Shown here piece by piece: positions 1-5,114 of a stretch of DNA of 5,791 bases. The notes beneath the pieces are model-generated. The model made no database searches. It was not told the DNA's origin and was given only the letters and a program-made list of their open reading frames with translations. How positions within the stretch are numbered: the stretch's first letter is position 1; each line of letters opens with the position of its first letter. The DNA lies in NCBI GenBank assembly GCA_004525155.1, contig SPDA01000156.1, positions 1 to 5,791 of the forward strand, written 5' to 3'. This DNA comes from Spirochaetales bacterium. Its GTDB lineage: Bacteria; Spirochaetota; Spirochaetia; SPDA01. The position numbers and the translations under genes are program-made.

Positions 1-451
1 GGTCCGTGTGGAAAATGGCCGCCTCGCCAATGTCATGCAGCAGGCCTGCGATAAACAGTTCATCGGGATTGAGTTTTTTCACATGCTTGAAGGCCAGTTC
101 CTTGGCGATAAAGGCCGTCATAACCGAGTGCTTCCAGAAATGTTTGTAGAACAGCGTGTTTCTGTACTTGAGGAACATATTGGAGGCAGTTGTCAACATC
201 ACGAGGCTCTTTATTGTCTTGAATCCAAGCAGCGTGATTGCCATCTGAAGGGTTTTTATTTCCTTCTGCCGCGCGTACAGGGCGGAGTTGGCCACTTTGA
301 GGATCTTGGCGGATAGGGCCGGATCGATTTTGATGATGTTTTCCAGCTCCTGGAAGGAGATATCGATTTTTTCCTCGGTGATGGACATAACTTTGGCAGC
401 AACATTCGGAATTATAGGCAGGTTCTTCAGATACTGTTCATAAATTTCCAT
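1..451 (-). CDS. HDOD-domain signalling protein, N-terminal part (runs off left edge)
   Basis: Reading the minus strand from the ATG at 451-449 gives 150 codons with no stop, so the 3' end lies outside the window. The protein begins MEIYEQYLKNLPIIPNVAAK, the typical opening of an HDOD domain (LPxxPxVxxK). It continues with features usual for the family: IDPALSAKILKVANSALY (residues 42-59), the hydrophobic AITLLGFKTIKSLV (71-84), FWKHSV (105-110) and GLLHDIGE (136-143). HDOD domains are HD-superfamily relatives that usually act as regulatory or scaffolding modules in signalling and motility. Many have lost the metal-binding residues, but here His139-Asp140 are present; hydrolase activity cannot be judged from half a domain. 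The upstream in-frame codons reach a stop at 466-464 with no other start. Loss of residues 1-20 would break the domain, so the start at 451 is well supported. No Shine-Dalgarno sequence precedes it. The gene is divergent from the SPFH operon, so a functional link is only possible. Confidence 0.9.
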   Translation of the reverse strand, partial: MEIYEQYLKNLPIIPNVAAKVMSITEEKIDISFQELENIIKIDPALSAKILKVANSALYARQKEIKTLQMAITLLGFKTIKSLVMLTTASNMFLKYRNTLFYKHFWKHSVMTAFIAKELAFKHVKKLNPDELFIAGLLHDIGEAAIFHTD

Positions 452-462
452 GATTATAAAGC

Positions 463-491
463 ATTATGGGATAAAATACAGTCTATGTAAA
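463..491 (-). promoter_or_regulatory. Predicted sigma70-type promoter of the HDOD gene
   Basis: On the minus strand, TTTACA (491-486) is followed after exactly 17 bp by CATAAT (468-463). Each hexamer matches the sigma70 consensus at 5 of 6 positions. The expected transcription start, about 7 bp beyond the -10 hexamer, falls near 456, only about 5 nt before the ATG at 451. This would give a nearly leaderless message, consistent with the absence of a ribosome binding site. It is a consensus match only, in AT-rich sequence, so a chance match remains possible. Confidence 0.5.
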
Positions 492-518
492 GAATCCGGT
501 TAGCCGGAAAATATTCTT
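490..518. repeat. Imperfect inverted repeat in the divergent intergenic region
   Basis: An inner stem TCCGG (495-499) / CCGGA (504-508) with a TTAG loop is flanked by outer arms AAGAA (490-494) / TTCTT (514-518). Five unpaired bases, 509-513, sit on one side only. No T-run follows on either strand, so it is not an intrinsic terminator. It touches the -35 hexamer of the predicted HDOD promoter and lies about 50 bp upstream of the SPFH start. It could therefore be an operator for the divergent pair or a leader hairpin. Apart from this and the HDOD promoter, I see no convincing plus-strand promoter between 452 and 565. Confidence 0.35.
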
Positions 519-554
519 GATTTATGACCGCAAATCGCTTAATGTTTTAAAAGC

Positions 555-560
555 AGGGGG
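555..560 (+). promoter_or_regulatory. Ribosome binding site deciding the SPFH gene start
   Basis: AGGGGG ends 5 nt before the ATG at 566. An in-frame GTG at 560 is also available, but it overlaps this motif and would have no properly spaced site of its own. The ATG at 566 is therefore preferred, shortening the longest open frame by two codons. Confidence 0.6.
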
Positions 561-565
561 TGACT

Positions 566-2293
566 ATGGAAAAGAAATCTGCCATGGATATTTTCGTTGA
601 GCAGCAGGCTGTGGAGGAGGAAGAATTTATTGAAGAGGAGCCCATGGTGCAGACTATGGGCCAGGCCACGGGATTTGGGGATATAAGCGCGGCCAGGCAG
701 AAAATGGAAGGCCTTTCTCCCATGCCGCCGGCGGAAAGAACGGTCAGGAAGGCCAAGAAACTGCAGATAAACCAGATAAAAACCTCCGAGGACATGCAGC
801 TTGAAAAGGAACCCATCAAGGTCAGGGAAACCGGCTCCCTCGGCTGGCGCAGGGTGATTGTTCCGCCCAATGTCTATGTGGTCCATACCCGCATCAATAC
901 GAAGCAGCCCGTGAACATCGGTCTCGGCATCTCCTTTCTCTACCGGCCGAACAAGGACGCGTACCTCATTATTCCCGCGGCCATGCAGACCATCGGCGTC
1001 GTGGCGAACTGCATAAGCAAGGAAAAACAGGGCATCAACATTCTCGCCTATGTCCAGTGGCAGATAAACGATATTTCCGTCGCCTACAGGAAACTCGATT
1101 TTTCCGATTCCCGGGACCCCCTAGGGATTGTAAACGCGCAGCTCAGGGAACAGGCGGAAGCCGCCATAAAGGACAAGATATCCACCATGAGCGTGGAGGA
1201 GGTCTTAACGGACAAGGCTCCGATTATCGAGGAGCTCACCGCCCGTCTCAAGCTTGTTGCCGAGGGTCAGCGTACAGGGAGCGCGGATACCGACGCGGGA
1301 CTGGGTATCAAAATTATCACCGTGCAGATAAGAGAAGCGCTGGTTTGTTCCGAAAATCTCTGGACGGACCTTCAGAGCCATTTCCGCTACGAACAGAAAA
1401 AAGCCTCAAGAATAAGTTATCTCACCATGGAGCAGGCTATAAGGACCAAGGAGCTGGAATCGAGAAAAAACGCGGAAACCTCCGAGTCGGAGGCAACGGT
1501 CGAAATAGAAAGGATCAAGCAGCAGAAACAGACCGAGGCGCTCCAGCTCAGGCTCAAGGAGGAATCGGAACGTTTCAGAAAGGAGCAGGAATCGATCCGT
1601 GAGCGGGTGAACCTGGAGGAGGAGACGGCTAAAGCCAAGGCCGAATCGAGAGAGCGCCTTACGGCAAAGGAAAACGAACTCAAGCTCCGCAGGGAGCTTG
1701 AGATATTAAAGCAGAACACGGAAAAGGCAATCGAGGAGGCCAGGGTCCAGCTTGAATCAAGCCGCAGCAGGATTTCCTTTGAAATAGAGGAAAAGGCCCA
1801 CGCCATAGCGGAGGATACCAGACTTACCCTGGTAAGCCTGGAGAACGAAGAGCGGAGGATGGAAAAGGAAAAAGTTGTCCGGGAAACAGAGGCAGCCTTC
1901 AAGGAACTGCTGCAGAAGCAGCAGGACGCCCTGGACCGGCTGACATTGGAGGAAAAACTTGCAAGGCTCGAGATCGAGCACGGCAAAAAGACGGCCATGG
2001 CGGAGTCGGATAATCAGCAGAAATTCAGAAACGACGAGCTCAATGTAAAGATCGAGAGAATGAGGCAGGAGATAAACAACCTGAGGAACGAGCGGGTACT
2101 GCTGCATGAACTGATCCAGGAACTTCCCGAAATTTCAGCTTCCCTGCCGGAGATAAAGGAACTCAAGGTCCTCCAGACCGGAGGCGATAACTCCTCCTTC
2201 GACATGCTTGCCAATTTTCTTACCAAAATCCTTTCGCTCGCCGGGCACCTCGGTATTAAAATACCGGGCCAGGGGCAAGCCGGAGATGAATAG
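566..2293 (+). CDS. SPFH/Band 7 (flotillin-like) protein with long coiled coil
   Basis: The product has 575 residues. Residues 1-92 are polar, with an acidic cluster (VEEEEFIEEE, 16-25), and resemble no domain I know. Residues about 93-260 look like an SPFH domain: it opens with VIVPPNVYVVHTRI (97-110), the usual 'vpPnevyVv' entry strand, continues through VQWQINDISVAY (163-174), and ends with the IKIITVQIREALV strand (248-260). Residues about 270-515 are an almost uninterrupted Glu/Lys/Arg-rich helix, expected to be a coiled coil as in flotillins. A short C-terminal part (PEIKELKVLQTGG, then LANFLTKILSLAGHLGIK) resembles the tail by which flotillins oligomerise. Flotillin-type proteins form large membrane-associated assemblies that organise partner proteins. 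Unusually, no N-terminal transmembrane helix is visible, so membrane contact would need a hairpin, a partner (perhaps the multi-pass protein at 4258) or peripheral binding. It is the first gene of the operon. The family call is firm; the role is unknown. Confidence 0.85.
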   Translation: MEKKSAMDIFVEQQAVEEEEFIEEEPMVQTMGQATGFGDISAARQKMEGLSPMPPAERTVRKAKKLQINQIKTSEDMQLEKEPIKVRETGSLGWRRVIVPPNVYVVHTRINTKQPVNIGLGISFLYRPNKDAYLIIPAAMQTIGVVANCISKEKQGINILAYVQWQINDISVAYRKLDFSDSRDPLGIVNAQLREQAEAAIKDKISTMSVEEVLTDKAPIIEELTARLKLVAEGQRTGSADTDAGLGIKIITVQIREALVCSENLWTDLQSHFRYEQKKASRISYLTMEQAIRTKELESRKNAETSESEATVEIERIKQQKQTEALQLRLKEESERFRKEQESIRERVNLEEETAKAKAESRERLTAKENELKLRRELEILKQNTEKAIEEARVQLESSRSRISFEIEEKAHAIAEDTRLTLVSLENEERRMEKEKVVRETEAAFKELLQKQQDALDRLTLEEKLARLEIEHGKKTAMAESDNQQKFRNDELNVKIERMRQEINNLRNERVLLHELIQELPEISASLPEIKELKVLQTGGDNSSFDMLANFLTKILSLAGHLGIKIPGQGQAGDE

Positions 2294-2909
2294 GGAATCC
2301 CACATATATTTTTACGGACAGTCCAAAGGGCGCGTCGAGGGCGGATACCGGTTTCTTTCCAATTTTTACAGGTCCGCTTTCACAGTGGACGGCAGGGAAT
2401 ATGCGACTGTTGAACACTATTTCCAGTCAGTAAAGCACCGGGGAAGTGCGCTGGAAGAAAGGATCAGGCTGGCCCCGACTGCCGGGGAGGCGCAGAAAAC
2501 AGCGTGGACGGCAGACCCGCCCGCGGACTGGGAACTGCGCAAAGAGGAGGTCATGCTCAGGGCCCTGCGGGAAAAATTCACCCAGAACAGGGACTTGCTC
2601 GAAAAGCTCCTGTCAACGGGAGCCGCTGTTCTCCACGAAGATTCCCCGTATGACTCTTACTGGGGCACCAAAGGAAAGGACCGGCTGGGCGCGCTCCTTA
2701 TGAAGGTGAGGGAGGAACTGCGGGAAAGTATCGAAGCGGAAAATAAGGAAATTTTGCCCCTTCACTGCGCTTCCTGCGGGAGCGATGCGGTTACCGAGGA
2801 ACGGCAGGGGGAGTATACAGGCGGCGGGTACGCGGACTACTGGTACGAATATGAATGCGGCAAGTGCGGGAATGTCTGGCGGTCCGAAGTAAAAAGCGGG
2901 TATTTTTAA
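2286..2909 (+). CDS. NADAR (YbiA-like) domain protein with C-terminal zinc ribbon
   Basis: The product has 207 residues from the ATG at 2286, which overlaps the SPFH stop by 8 nt and suggests translational coupling. A longer frame from 2208 would add 26 residues lying wholly within the SPFH gene and without family similarity. Residues about 7-146 match the NADAR/YbiA family (DUF1768): IYFYGQ, YRFLSNFY (21-28), a VEHYFQSVK motif (42-50, the YbiA 'SEHYFQAQK' block with Glu43), LREKFTQN (94-101), and DSYWGTKGKDRLGALLMKVREEL (123-145, interrupted only by minor changes). Family members are N-glycosidases acting on ADP-ribose-related or damaged riboflavin-pathway compounds; some reverse ADP-ribosylation of guanine in DNA as antitoxins to DarT. 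No DarT-like gene is present here. Residues 161-194 form a separate zinc ribbon with Cys161, Cys164, Cys191 and Cys194, absent from E. coli YbiA. It may bind nucleic acid or protein. The substrate cannot be inferred. Confidence 0.85.
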   Translation: MNRESHIYFYGQSKGRVEGGYRFLSNFYRSAFTVDGREYATVEHYFQSVKHRGSALEERIRLAPTAGEAQKTAWTADPPADWELRKEEVMLRALREKFTQNRDLLEKLLSTGAAVLHEDSPYDSYWGTKGKDRLGALLMKVREELRESIEAENKEILPLHCASCGSDAVTEERQGEYTGGGYADYWYEYECGKCGNVWRSEVKSGYF

Positions 2910-2921
2910 AGAATTGACGCC

Positions 2922-3479
2922 ATGATATTACCATACAGCTTTTTGAAACAGGCCGTATACCGGCGGCATGCTTTCCGCCGAAAGGGACACAAGAACCTGG
3001 AAACCCTTATCGTATTGTTCGCGGGGCTTGCGAAAAAAGGGAGACAGGAGGGGCTTCTTTCCCTCGAACCGGACATAAACGCATTTGGTCATCCCGTTTT
3101 CCATGCGGGCCTGCGGATGATCATCGACGGTGTGAAACGGGAACATGCGGACCCGATACTTGCGGCCAGAATATATTTCGCAGGATACAGGGGTATGAGA
3201 CTTCTCGAGGCGCTGATGATCCGCGAAGGACTTCTGTCCCTTCAGGCAGAGGAAAATGCAGCCCTGGTACTGGAAAAGCTGCTGCAGTATGCGGCTATCC
3301 CGGATAAAGATGCGCTTCGCGAAAGACTTTTTCCCGCCGGCCGTGAACCCGTAACGCGGGACATTGCCAGGCTCAACAAAAAAATAAAAAAATGCCGAGA
3401 TACCCTCGGCAGATATCTCGAAGAAAAAGATCGCCTCGTAAACAGCCTTGACCATGGAGGAATTTCCGATGACCTATGA
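2922..3479 (+). CDS. Soluble protein resembling the MotA cytoplasmic loop (paralogue of next gene)
   Basis: The product has 185 residues starting 12 nt after the NADAR stop, with only a weak ribosome binding site, so coupling to upstream translation is likely. It is helical and has no membrane segment. Residues about 25-95 resemble the large cytoplasmic loop of the flagellar stator protein MotA: AKKGRQEGLLSLE (37-49), then VFHAGLRMIIDG (59-70), then DPILAARIYFAG (77-88). In E. coli MotA the matching block is SRQMGMFSLE, holding R90 and E98; here these correspond to Arg41 and Glu49. A second EGLLSL copy occurs at 102-107. The C-terminal 40 residues are charged and probably coiled (LNKKIKKC...LEEKDRL). 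The first ~125 residues align along their length with the next gene's product, so the two arose by tandem duplication, and this copy lacks the FliG-like domain. The MotA pore helices are missing, so it is not a working stator subunit. Confidence 0.65.
   Translation: MILPYSFLKQAVYRRHAFRRKGHKNLETLIVLFAGLAKKGRQEGLLSLEPDINAFGHPVFHAGLRMIIDGVKREHADPILAARIYFAGYRGMRLLEALMIREGLLSLQAEENAALVLEKLLQYAAIPDKDALRERLFPAGREPVTRDIARLNKKIKKCRDTLGRYLEEKDRLVNSLDHGGISDDL
3456..3461 (+). promoter_or_regulatory. Ribosome binding site deciding the start of the MotA/FliG-like fusion gene
   Basis: GGAGGA lies 7 nt before the ATG at 3469, an ideal spacing. The frame is also open from a TTG at 3448 and an ATG at 3454, but those starts precede or overlap this motif. 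The ATG at 3469 is chosen. It lies within the end of the preceding gene, giving an 11-nt overlap. Confidence 0.75.
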
Positions 3480-4215
3480 GTATGAACTGATAAAAAAGGC
3501 GAAATGCGGAATACGCGAAAAGGAAAAATGCAGAAAGCTGATAGATGCCATCGTGCATTTTTCCGAGACAGCCCGCCGGGAGGGCCTTCTCGCCCTCGAG
3601 GACAGGATAGGGGAAATCGATTCCGAATTCCTCAAACTGGGTCTGCGGCTGGTTGTGGAAGGAACCGAGCCGGAAACCGTACGGGGCATTATGGAGACAG
3701 GCATTTACATGCAGGGGAAGAAGGGAAGAAATCTTCTGGAACAGTTTATAATCCTCGAGGGGATCCTCGCCATTCAGCAGGGGGAAAAGCCGGACATAAT
3801 CAGTCTGAAACTATTCTCTTTACTGGGTGACGCGGGAGACAGGATGAGGAAAGAAACGGAAACAGAAAAGTTGGAGGCGTTTAAAAAGTTTCTGGAAGAT
3901 CTCAAGGCGCCCCCCGCGGCAGGGAAGCAGGATACGGATCCTGCCTGGGAGGTGTTCGGCAGAATTGACGGCAGGAGCATTCAGAAAATCCTGAGGGAAA
4001 TAGATACGGAGCTGCTGGCGCTGGCGCTTAAGGGTGCGGGATCTGCTGTAAAAGCCAAAGTGTTTGCTAACCTCTCGTTTACCGCCGGGATGCACCTGTA
4101 CGAGGAAATAATCGACGTAAGCTTTGTCGCGGAGGAGAGAACTTCAGGAGCCCTCGATTTGGTGAGAAACACATTCGCCAGGCTTGAAGAGCAGGGGGAA
4201 ATAACGTACCTTTGA
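3469..4215 (+). CDS. Fusion of a MotA cytoplasmic-loop-like segment and a FliG C-terminal-like domain
   Basis: The product has 248 residues and no membrane segment. Residues about 20-80 are MotA-loop-like: ARREGLLALE (35-44), FLKLGLRLVVEG (54-65), and PETVRGIMETGIY (68-80). Arg36 and Glu44 fall at E. coli MotA R90 and E98. A charged linker follows (about 125-155, with PPAAGKQD). Residues about 160-248 resemble the FliG C-terminal domain: FGRIDGRSIQKILREID (163-179) matches E. coli 'LVDVDDRSIQRLLQEVD', and ALALKGAGSAVK (184-195) matches 'LIALKGAEQPLR'. The torque helix then aligns without gaps. Lys188 equals K264 and Glu212-Glu213 equal D288-D289, while R281 is Thr205 and R297 is Ala221. In flagella these charges contact MotA. 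Having both partners in one soluble chain is unusual. It overlaps the preceding paralogue by 11 nt. An automatic pipeline may call it FliG, but the length and missing N-terminal and middle domains argue against a true motor switch protein. Confidence 0.75.
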   Translation: MTYEYELIKKAKCGIREKEKCRKLIDAIVHFSETARREGLLALEDRIGEIDSEFLKLGLRLVVEGTEPETVRGIMETGIYMQGKKGRNLLEQFIILEGILAIQQGEKPDIISLKLFSLLGDAGDRMRKETETEKLEAFKKFLEDLKAPPAAGKQDTDPAWEVFGRIDGRSIQKILREIDTELLALALKGAGSAVKAKVFANLSFTAGMHLYEEIIDVSFVAEERTSGALDLVRNTFARLEEQGEITYL

Positions 4216-4257
4216 TCGGAAGGCATAAATGTCAGCCCTTCAAGGAAAAGGAAAGAT

Positions 4258-4842
4258 ATGCGAAAACATGAAATGCGCGCCTGGATGGAGAAATTTGACG
4301 ACTGGGGGAGGCGGGACCCGGATACGCGAAGGAGGAGAGGACAGGAAAGGAAGAACCCTTTAGCGGAGTATATTTTTTCCATCGTCATTAACGGGGCGCT
4401 GCTTTTCGCCGCTCACAGGCTTCCGGACTGGCAGTTCAGTAAACCCTGGCTGCTAGAGGATGCCTATCGTTCCATGCTCTGGACCCTCGACCTCTCTTTC
4501 ATAACGCAGATAACAGGAAATTTCATGCTGATTTTTTACCGGCCTAAATACATGCGCCGGCTTGTTTCTCTCATGTTCAATACGGTAAGCATTGTCTTTC
4601 TCTCGAATTTTATAAACATTTTTCCCGTAGACGTTTATCCCTACGGCGGCGTACCTGTAAACCTGATAATACGAATAGCGGCAATCGCCGGGCTTGTCGG
4701 AACCGGGATTGCGGCGGCGGTAAATCTTATACGGCTCATCGTTTCATCCATCAGGAGCGGGTTCGCGGAGGAAGATGCACTGGATGACAGCGGCGGCAGG
4801 GACCCGGACGGATTGGATAAGGGCGAAGGGAAGAACGGCTGA
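4258..4842 (+). CDS. Unrecognised multi-pass membrane protein (about four TM segments)
   Basis: The product has 194 residues. AAGGA at 4248-4252 sits 5 nt before the ATG, and no other in-frame start exists after the preceding stop. The N-terminal 35 residues are strongly basic (RRDPDTRRRRGQERK, 18-32), which favours a cytoplasmic N-terminus. Hydrophobic stretches lie at about 37-53, 75-94, 102-122 and 134-164. The last one is long and contains small residues (IAAIAGLVGTGIAAA), so it may be one long helix or a close pair. The C-terminal 25 residues are acidic and Gly-rich and probably cytoplasmic. I do not recognise the family. It shows no similarity to MotA/MotB or ExbB/ExbD pore motifs that I can see. 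As the last gene of the operon, separated by 42 nt, it is a natural candidate for the membrane anchor of the SPFH and MotA/FliG-like proteins. That is inference from context. Confidence 0.7.
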   Translation: MRKHEMRAWMEKFDDWGRRDPDTRRRRGQERKNPLAEYIFSIVINGALLFAAHRLPDWQFSKPWLLEDAYRSMLWTLDLSFITQITGNFMLIFYRPKYMRRLVSLMFNTVSIVFLSNFINIFPVDVYPYGGVPVNLIIRIAAIAGLVGTGIAAAVNLIRLIVSSIRSGFAEEDALDDSGGRDPDGLDKGEGKNG

Positions 4843-4880
4843 CATCCTCTATCGATACAAATTTATTCTTCGTCTTTTTG

Positions 4881-4894
4881 TGGAAATGTTTCCA
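4881..4894. promoter_or_regulatory. Palindrome resembling a LacI/CcpA-type operator
   Basis: TGGAAA-TG-TTTCCA is a perfect 6+6 inverted repeat. LacI-family regulators (including CcpA-type cre sites) commonly bind palindromes of the form TGnAAnCGnTTnCA. This site fits apart from a central TG in place of CG. It lies about 220 bp upstream of the sugar-binding protein gene and about 40 bp downstream of the SPFH operon. Control of the sugar operon is plausible, but the distance is large. Confidence 0.35.
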
Positions 4895-4925
4895 GCCGGG
4901 AACGATTGTGGATCCGAAGTTTTTT

Positions 4926-4940
4926 TCAAGCTTTGCTTGA
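4926..4940. repeat. Inverted repeat overlapping the predicted -35 box
   Basis: TCAAGC-TTT-GCTTGA is a perfect 6-bp inverted repeat with a 3-nt centre. It is preceded by a T-run (4920-4926) and followed by an A-rich stretch (4946-4955). The T-run lies 5' of the stem on the plus strand, and A residues follow it on the minus strand, so it is not an intrinsic terminator in either direction. Its right arm overlaps the -35 hexamer of the predicted promoter, a position that suits a repressor operator. Confidence 0.35.
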
Positions 4941-4965
4941 TCAGCAAATAAAAAAGATCTATCAT
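4937..4965 (+). promoter_or_regulatory. Predicted promoter of the sugar-binding protein gene
   Basis: TTGATC (4937-4942) and TATCAT (4960-4965) are separated by 17 bp and match the sigma70 consensus at 4 and 5 of 6 positions. Transcription would start near 4972, leaving a leader of about 140 nt before the ATG at 5115. The whole gap 4843-5114 holds no gene that I can support: it contains this promoter, three inverted repeats and the ribosome binding site. I found no strong intrinsic terminator for the upstream operon. A weak CTTCG (4868-4872) / CGAAG (4915-4919) pairing before the T-run at 4920 is the only candidate. Confidence 0.45.
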
Positions 4966-5015
4966 TAATGCTTCGGGGAGGTGTGTTTGAAGGCAAGGTA
5001 AACATTAATCGGTTT

Positions 5016-5027
5016 ACGACGGGTCGT
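5016..5027. repeat. Short palindrome in the leader of the sugar-binding protein gene
   Basis: ACGAC-GG-GTCGT is a perfect 5+5 inverted repeat located about 45 bp downstream of the predicted transcription start and about 90 bp upstream of the start codon. It could be a downstream operator or a small RNA hairpin. With only 10 paired positions, chance is a real alternative. Confidence 0.2.
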
Positions 5028-5114
5028 GTATATTCCTCAAGCCGACGCTGAAAATCTGTACTTCATAGAAAGGGCGGGGAACTGGTTTCGTAAAATTCAA
5101 GTCAGGAGGAAAAA

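Noticed and set aside
8..316. 102-codon plus-strand open frame at the left edge
   Set aside because: It lies antisense to the HDOD gene, whose conserved motifs (GLLHDIGE, FWKHS) are clear on the minus strand. The plus frame shows no recognisable domain.
517..545. TTGATT-17 bp-TAATGT as the promoter of the SPFH operon
   Set aside because: The -10 match is poor, and the predicted start (about 552) would leave almost no leader before the ribosome binding site at 555-560.
1057..1998. Overlapping open frames of 181 and 193 codons inside the SPFH gene
   Set aside because: These are shadows of the long Glu/Lys/Arg-rich coiled coil. The antisense one is Ser/Phe/Leu-rich, exactly what the complement of such codons gives.
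3469..4215. Annotation as a bona fide flagellar motor switch protein FliG
   Set aside because: True FliG is about 330-350 residues with N-terminal and middle domains. Here only the C-terminal domain is present, joined to a MotA-like segment, and two of the five torque residues are lost.
4229..4363. 44-codon open frame starting between the FliG-like and membrane genes, with a GGAAGG motif 7 nt upstream
   Set aside because: It runs out of frame into the membrane protein gene. Its sequence is Gly/Arg-rich with no hydrophobic or conserved pattern. It could at most be a coupling leader peptide, and I cannot support it as a gene.
4926..4940. Intrinsic terminator for the SPFH operon
   Set aside because: The stem has only 6 bp and the T-run is on the wrong (5') side for the plus strand. 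The minus-strand reading is followed by A residues.
4751..5005. 84-codon minus-strand open frame across the operon end and intergenic region
   Set aside because: It is half antisense to the membrane protein's tail, has no recognisable motif, and would overlap the predicted promoter and palindromes.
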